Below, piece by piece: positions 58,398 through 64,000 of a stretch of DNA of 64,000 nucleotides (the first letter of the stretch is position 1; every line of letters begins with the position of its first letter). The stretch comes from Prostheceraeus crozeri (lineage: Eukaryota > Platyhelminthes > Polycladida > Euryleptidae), in contig CAJQUW010003080.1 in the NCBI GenBank assembly GCA_907163375.1, positions 310,001 to 374,000 of the forward strand, written 5' to 3'. The notes under the pieces are model-generated. The model did not search any database, had not been told where the DNA came from, and saw only the letters and a list, made by a program, of their open reading frames with translations. Position numbers and translations under genes: made by a program.

Positions 58398-59479
58398 CAC
58401 GTCGTTTCTTAGAAAGCAACATATGGCAGCCATTGCACAATGCCTCTGGAAAATTAGCATCTTCCGTCGTATAACCGTCAATAACAAACTCCTGGATGCT
58501 TTTCATGTCACTTTCAGAAATACCCCGCTTTCCTTTACGGTGGCATACCGTGCACACTTTCTTGCGATTTTCATTATGATTTTTCTCGGCACAGACAAGA
58601 TCATCACCACCGGAAGCTTGGAATTCCAACCATTAATGTGAGATTAATTTCAAATTCGTTAGATATCACTGCCACATAGTTCAAATTCAAATCATGCCTG
58701 AATGCAAGTATGAGTCATAGTAAGCGAACTATCACATGATGGCGCTAGTCAAATACTGACCATGATATAGGAAAAACATTGCAAACCTGTGTCTTCCATG
58801 CCAGATATTTTTGATTGTGAATGACGTGTAACACACTGATAATGCACAGAAATATTTGATGATTCAAACAAGATATCCTTATTAGTTGATTAACGACTGT
58901 TTCAAGGGTGAATATCAAAAAACCGCCGTCACAGTCATGTATGAAGTTAAGTTACAGTTGAGATAAATACTAATATAATTATTTTCATAAATGTTCCTGC
59001 AGTCAAATTTAAGTTGACATTTAAGCTGAAGACATGGTTTTCCTTTTAAATCCATCAATTCAATGACAACATGTGATCTAATGCCTTTATGGAACGCTAA
59101 TAACTGAATGACTTTTTGTTTCATTAAAAAATAAAAAAATATTTTCCTTTTTATGAAAATAGCATCATGTCGATAATATACTACTTATGAATGAAAAATA
59201 GATATTCCGTTACGAGCTAAACGCTATGCCATTTTCTGGATAATAATGAGATATTTGAGCAGCTGGAGTGAGTTAACAAGGCAGAAAAGTCATTCTAATG
59301 TACAACTTGACGATTTCATAGCAAAAAGGGCGGCCATTTTGAAAAAGCTCATTTGTAAAAAATCTGTACATTGAAATATTTTTATTTTTGCGATTATTTT
59401 GTCTCAAGAGGTCATAGATCGTGAAAACATTGGTTTCGCTCATGGTATATTTTTTTAATCCAAAACTTGATTCAGGCGC
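58398..59479 (-). repeat. Right arm of the palindrome
   Basis: Inverted copy of 55156-56239. On the minus strand it contains the same Cys-pair coding start (KKVCTVCHRKG, IQEFVIDGYTTEDANFPEAL, CNGCHMLLSKKRR; about 58398-58629), where the left arm has CMVC. It also holds the identical 69-codon frame (59124 down to 58915). The Cys-pair frame leaves homology at the arm edge. Confidence 0.95.
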
Positions 59480-59795
59480 ACCGTGGGCAGTGGAGAACAA
59501 GAAGAGTAACACTGGTATCAAAGTCTCTAGAAACCGGTTTTGGTACTCTCGATTGGCTGGCAGAACCGACTCCGAAATAGCAGTGGGATGAAGCCCTAAT
59601 TTCACCTCATAGAATGAATGAACTAAAAGTTAATCTGAGAAGATCATCTGATAGAAAGGTTTTGAAATCATAACAAACCACAGCATGAGTGAAATTTGTC
59701 TTGTAAAATTGCCAATTTTTAGAGTAACGTGATCAACTTTGTAACTCATGTGATACTACGTTGCCGGAACAGAATAAATGAAAGAAAGGCAAAAA

Positions 59796-61144
59796 CAGGG
59801 TGCGGCAAAAATAGCGCCCAATTGAAAAAAGCGTATTTGAATTATAATATTCTATTTGAAATTTTCGAAATGCCCTCCCTCATGGTCAATGCATTGCAGC
59901 AGGCGATGAGGCACAGAGCGGCACACGCGTTTGCAAAGTTTAGTGTCCAATTATTCAATTTTCTTTGAGATAGTAGTAGTAGTCAGTTCAGTGATGGTGC
60001 ATGGCTTTTCTCGATAAACGAGGTCTTTTAGAAGCCCCCAAAGAAAAAAAGTCTTGTGGGGTTAAATCAGAGGAGCATGCCGGCCACTCAATCGGACCGC
60101 GGCGTCCGATCCATCTTCATGGTAATTTCGCATCCAGCCAGTCACGAACATCTCAAGCGTAATAGGGTGGAGCGCCATCTTGCTGGAAGTAGCAGTTCTG
60201 ATCTTGAACCTTCGACCAAAAAAACTAATCTAACATTTCCAAGTAATTCCGACCAGTTACAGTTCCTTCAAAGAAGAAAGGTCCAATTATCCCAGAAGAC
60301 GATATTGTTGCCCACACTGTCACACCAGGTAAATTGACTTCCTTCTCCGCGGACACTCTTGGGTTCTCCGTAGCCCAGTAGACGCAATTGTGTCTGTTGA
60401 TGTTTCCATTGAGGAGAAATTTTGCTTCATCTGACCACCAGATGTTGTCCAGCATTGAATCTTCTTCACACCAAGTTTTGCCAGAAAATCTTCGCAAAAT
60501 TGCAGGCGGCGATCATCATCTCCATCATGAAGGGCTTGCAGTAGACGCGGAATGTAAGGTTTCCATTTCTTTTCATGGAGGATACGAAGAATGCTTCGCT
60601 GGGTGACATTCAACTCCGCAGATAAACGGCGAGATGACTTTGGCTGACTTCGCTGCAATTTCATGATGGCTTCTTCGCTTACAGCTTCATTTGTAGCCGT
60701 GTTCGGACGCCCGGACTTGCTTCCGTTGGCTACCGATCCCGCTGCTTCGAATTTTTCGACCATTCGTTTGATATTTCTTCCTTGTGGTGGGTTAATATCG
60801 AATTCCTGAGCCAAACATCGCGCTGCCATTGACTGATTTCCATCACATTGGTAGTAATGTTTGATGGCCGCAATGCGTTGACTCAATGATAGATAATTCA
60901 TCACTAAGAGACTTGTCAATCGTCAGTTCAGAGCAGCAGTTCAAATAAGCAGAGAATAAGTTGCAATCAAGTTAATACTCGAAGTATCTGCGTTTTATTA
61001 GCACCGAAGCATAGTCATAGGATAGTCAGAAATCAAATCAAAGTAGCACGTGATGATGCATAGATATCTTATAGTGTCTGTGTAAGAGTGAAAGAGAGAA
61101 GGCAATCGATACAGAGAAGTGGGCGCTATTTTTGCCTCACCCTG
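59796..61144 (-). mobile_element. Tc1/mariner element with DD41D-type transposase
   Basis: The 25 bp terminal inverted repeats (59796-59820, 61120-61144) begin CAGGGTG, then C or A, then GGCAAAAATAGCGCCCA. The right border shows the expected TA target dinucleotide; the left has AA. 1349 bp with one transposase pseudogene on the minus strand. TIR start, TA target, length and gene content all fit the IS630-Tc1-mariner superfamily. Confidence 0.93.
59852..60919 (-). pseudogene. Mariner-like transposase, inactivated
   Basis: The N-terminus has a helix-turn-helix region (SLSQRIAAIKHYYQCDGNQS, then INPPQGRNIKRMVEKFEAAG and SGRP), followed by a second DNA-binding part (SSRRLSAELNVTQRSILRIL). The catalytic core has WWSDEAKF (first Asp), [40 protein letters not shown] (second Asp), IGRRGPIEWP and SSDLTPQDFF (third Asp). 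I count 41 residues between the second and third Asp, hence DD41D. The end reads CKRVCRSVPHRLLQCIDHEG. A frameshift near 60480 separates the DNA-binding and catalytic parts, and at least one stop and further frame changes lie after the second Asp. Intact length would be about 350 residues. Confidence 0.88.
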
Positions 61145-62159
61145 TATATACATCCATTTTAATATTTCTTTAGTTGGTTTTCATTGATTATTATCAACGC
61201 TTATTCGGTGTGTTGATTAGCATGACGGTTAAATGCCTTTAGCAACCAGCAAACCACCATCAGCAGCTTAGTCAGTAAATATTTATCTAAAGCTGAAAAG
61301 CAGAAATATTATCTCAGAAAATATTTGATTTGCTCAGATTAGATTTAAGCTTCAGTTAATGTGATTCACACAAATTCGGATAAGTCTATAATCTTTACAA
61401 GATGTAATCAGTATTTTCCATACAGAAGCTGCCATTGTAATTCTTCACTGTACTACAAAAATAAAATACAGGGTTTTGTTTACAACTCCTTATCATTGTG
61501 CATTGGATGAAACAGCTATTAAAGTTTCCATCTACGCTCTTATTGAGAAATTCTTTCGGAATTTCAAAATTTCAAAGCATCATTTAGTATCGAAGAGAAA
61601 AACGCATAGAAATGTGCTGGTTATATTGTTCATTTTCAAATTGATATTGCAGTCCACAAAATTCTTGCCAAATGCCAAAATTAAAGTACAAATTTCATTT
61701 TCACCACTACCAAGCACTTGTAATGAATATGAAGGCCTACTACTATGAACACGTGCCAAGTCATATTTTCATCTATCATCAGTACGACTTTGTAAAATAT
61801 GTCAACTTTTCTACTATTTTTAAAATAATTTAAAATCTATAAAGAATTGCATTTGCAGTTGTATACATTTTCTGTTAATGTATATGAATATCTTGATACT
61901 TGGAATATCATAATGCAGCTTTTCATTCGAAGCTGTCAACAGATAATTGCTGCCCCTGACTATTAACTGTTCACTACCGATTATCAGACTTGTGGTGTAA
62001 TTGAAATCAATGACATTTCAGCCATGTAATTCAGAAGTAATTGCAATTGCTCTACAGTCAGTGCTATATGTGTACCAACTACCGATGCTAACGAAACTTA
62101 TTGTCCAAGTAAAAATTAATAACTGGGAGTTATAATATAGGTGTTATAATCTATTTTCA
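61145..62159. other. Unannotated stretch
   Basis: A 90-codon open frame (61476-61748) has no recognisable motif or splice support. Nothing else seen. Confidence 0.4.
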
Positions 62160-62352
62160 CAAGTAACCTGGTAATTGATAGATATATCAATTCTCAACAG
62201 ATGTAGCCACCATGAGACATGTTTCGGCCTGTTGTTCCTCATCAATTGTGGGTAGGTTCGAACCACCGACGTTATAGCTAGAGGTTCGTCAAGCATGCCC
62301 TCCAACCACAAGGCCACCGAAGCATCTGTTGAGAGCGTGAATTAGCCAGGCG
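62160..62352 (-). mobile_element. Ribozyme-bearing SINE-like repeat, copy B (decayed core)
   Basis: Minus-strand order is the same as copy A: CTAATTCACGCTCTCAACA, A-box-like CTTGTGGTTGGAGGG, B box GGTTCGAACCT, hammerhead region, CATCTGTTGAG, AT-rich end, CAGGTTACTTGT. The hammerhead core has TTGATGA instead of CTGATGA and a mismatched stem II (GGAA against GGCC), so it is probably inactive. CGAAAC, ACATGT and the GTC site are retained. Confidence 0.75.
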
Positions 62353-62464
62353 CTACTCATTTCAACCTGTAATGAGTCGCGCCTGCGTGAAGCGCCTCAA
62401 TGTCCGATGCGACATTAAGTGATTGCAGAATGTAATCCTCCCTCGTGCTTGCGCTAAAGCAGTG

Positions 62465-62626
62465 TCTTCCTCGCTAATTTCACGCTCTCAACAAATGGTT
62501 AGGTGGCGTTGGGGTTAGAGGGTATGCCTGCATGTCCTCTAGCTCCAACGTCGCTGGTTCGAACCCATCACCAACTGATGAGGCACAACAGGCCGAAGCG
62601 TGTCTCGTGGTTGTTGCATCTGTTGA
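62465..62626 (+). mobile_element. Ribozyme-bearing SINE-like repeat, copy C (altered core)
   Basis: CTAATTTCACGCTCTCAACA, GGGGTTAGAGGG, B box GGTTCGAACCC, then CTGATGAG (62575-62582), GCA-CAACA-GGC, CGAAGC, GTGTC and TCGTGG, ending CATCTGTTGAG. The A15.1-equivalent is G (GAAG rather than GAAA), and the stem I partner strand is changed to CACCAA, so cleavage is expected to be weak or lost. Copies B and C lie head to head about 110 bp apart. Confidence 0.72.
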
Positions 62627-64000
62627 GATTTCATTTAGAAACAATCTATGTTGCAGATGGGAAAATATAAATCAGAAAACATCTATTACATAATCCCCCT
62701 CGGAAAAGATAGACAAATAAATTATTCTAGAAGCAGAGACATATCAAATTCAAACTTTGAATCAATTCAAATCTTAGCACATGTGTAAATGCAAAAATAA
62801 TAAAGTTTCCTAGAATTCACAATTCTCAAGTATATTATCTTCAGCTTGAATCTTGGCAGATAGAATAAGGAGAAGGTGATAACTTAATATCAATGCTAAA
62901 AGCGCTGTCTGCTTTCCCGAGAGAAAAACGTACTTAACCTTTAGTAAGTGAAGGAAATGGTGGGAAAATGTGCAGTGTAGCACTTGCAATTACGTGATGA
63001 AAAATGGAGTAAGTTGTGGCTGTAATCAATTGCATTTCATGAGTCTGGATTACTTTGGATCAAAAGTTGAAATACATCTATTTCAAGGCATCAGCCTATC
63101 AAATATGCACTTGGTTTTCCACCGCTAAGATGGCTGCTAGTTAATCGTCGTTCAGATTTGTTGAAAAGAAATGGGTAAAACACAAATTGTGCAACTTTGA
63201 ATAGGGAGTTATGTCGATTTTGAGACCTGTAAACTGGACCTGCTGATGATTCCTGATATTGGATGAAATAGCAGCTATTCAGGTCTGTTTCCTCTTTTCA
63301 ACTGAGGATGCAACTCAATATTAACTTATTCTATTTAAATTATGTGTGGAAAATACAGCATTGATTAATTATTACAGAAGCATTTGCCAGTAGTGTGTTT
63401 AAAGTGATGTTTAATGAATGCCCGTCGAAATTGCAAATCACAAAATGTGATTTTGAATTTTCTTTTAAGACCATTCATTTCTTTCAGATGAAAATTATAT
63501 TGAAGACATTAACAGCAATGCATTAATTGCAAGATTGTCACAATTTGAAGACGTTTGCATATATCTTGCGTTTATATTCTCCAATTTGATTAATGCCTTT
63601 CACTTTTTGTAGAACATTTCTGATTTTGTTGAGTAGCTCGGCGGAAGTTTGTAAAAAATGGGATCAAAAACTAATTATCTCTTTACAGTCAAGTGGAAAT
63701 TTACTCATGATGAAATATTTTTTTTTCGGTTTGATGGAATGACATCTTAATGTATAATTGCATTCCTAACGCTTCTTTAACTCTGCAGTAAACAGAACGA
63801 AATGACATTATTGTTTGTTCTAAATATTTTATATCAAATTGTCTCAAACCGAAATGAGCGATTTGTCTTTCCCTAACATGTAATTGTCTTTATAATCAAA
63901 TATTCTCGAAGAGACAGAGAATTGACCTCATTATCTGTCGAAATGAAATTCAAATCATAAGTGGCAGACAAGAAAGTCTGAATAACAGAAAGTTGCGTGA
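62627..64000. other. Unannotated stretch to the window end
   Basis: AT-rich sequence with no exon, RNA gene or element ends I can support. Earlier exons of the exchanger gene (minus strand) were sought here and not found. Confidence 0.4.

Larger units (their letters stand above)
55156..59479 (+). mobile_element. Palindromic composite around a Penelope-like retroelement
   Basis: Two near-identical inverted arms (55156-56239 and 58398-59479, 1084 and 1082 bp) enclose 2158 bp carrying a Penelope-like RT/GIY-YIG frame. Penelope-like elements are known to occur with flanking repeats in direct or inverted orientation (so-called pLTRs), so this may be such a copy. However, the arms also carry the N-terminal part of a Cys-pair coding sequence that continues only on the left side. 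A rearranged or foldback-duplicated insertion is therefore also possible. I see no matching target duplication outside the arms. Confidence 0.75.

Noticed and set aside
58186-58641. 151-codon plus-strand frame across the right arm
   Set aside because: Most of it is the antisense of the duplicated Cys-pair coding start; the left arm has the same antisense frame, so it carries no independent coding evidence.
59380-59450. CGAAAC-type motif in the palindrome arms, checked as a Penelope-associated hammerhead
   Set aside because: CGAAACC is present (minus strand of the right arm, plus strand of the left) but there is no CTGATGA upstream and no stem II.
60056-60606. Plus-strand frames of 93 and 72 codons in the mariner element
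   Set aside because: Antisense shadows of the minus-strand transposase.

Overview
The window looks like a piece of an AT-rich invertebrate animal genome. Coding sequence is sparse and split into short exons with GT/AG splice sites in matching phase. Most of the rest is intron or intergenic DNA filled with transposable-element relics. There are no operons, Shine-Dalgarno signals or CRISPR arrays. The mix of hAT, piggyBac-like and Tc1/mariner DNA elements, CR1/L2-like and RTE-like LINE remains, tRNA-derived SINEs and a Penelope-like retroelement fits a marine invertebrate. I cannot name the phylum.

Host genes I can support: (1) the last two coding exons of a sperm-tail PG-rich repeat protein resembling STPG4 (+ strand, 4525-4687 and 12505-12618), joined across a 7.8 kb intron full of transposons; (2) the 3' part of a K+-dependent Na+/Ca2+ exchanger (SLC24/NCKX family, - strand): an alpha-2-repeat exon (53029-53199) and two homologous, equal-length, phase-compatible terminal exons (49725-49943 and 35077-35295), probably alternative last exons; (3) two weaker + strand candidates: an acidic internal exon at 31634-31746, and a TATA-box, ATG and splice-donor arrangement at 42150-42270.

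Mobile DNA by region: 0.3-1.5 kb holds a dispersed repeat (R3) and inverted tRNA-SINE copies. 5-12 kb (the STPG4 intron) holds a foldback element, an RTE-like LINE relic, a 2 kb hAT element carrying its own nested insertion, and an 830 bp TIR family (R1). 13.5-27 kb holds three more R1 copies, each with another element inside it (CACTA-like, a 751 bp TIR element, a piggyBac-like element), plus two hAT elements, CR1-like LINE tails and a tRNA-like sequence. 32.8-34.6 kb is another hAT element with a perfect 8 bp target duplication. 43.0-45.1 kb is an inverted second copy of the 2 kb hAT, inserted into an older foldback copy. 55.2-59.5 kb is a palindrome with 1.08 kb arms around a Penelope-like reverse transcriptase/GIY-YIG frame. 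59.8-61.1 kb is a mariner-like element with DD41D spacing. 62.2-62.6 kb holds two head-to-head SINE copies.

The two most notable things are: (a) a tRNA-related short repeat, present three times, that carries a hammerhead self-cleaving ribozyme motif, complete in the copy at 14.6 kb; and (b) the recent palindrome whose arms each carry the start of an uncharacterised Cys-pair (zinc-finger-like) coding sequence flanking the Penelope-like RT.
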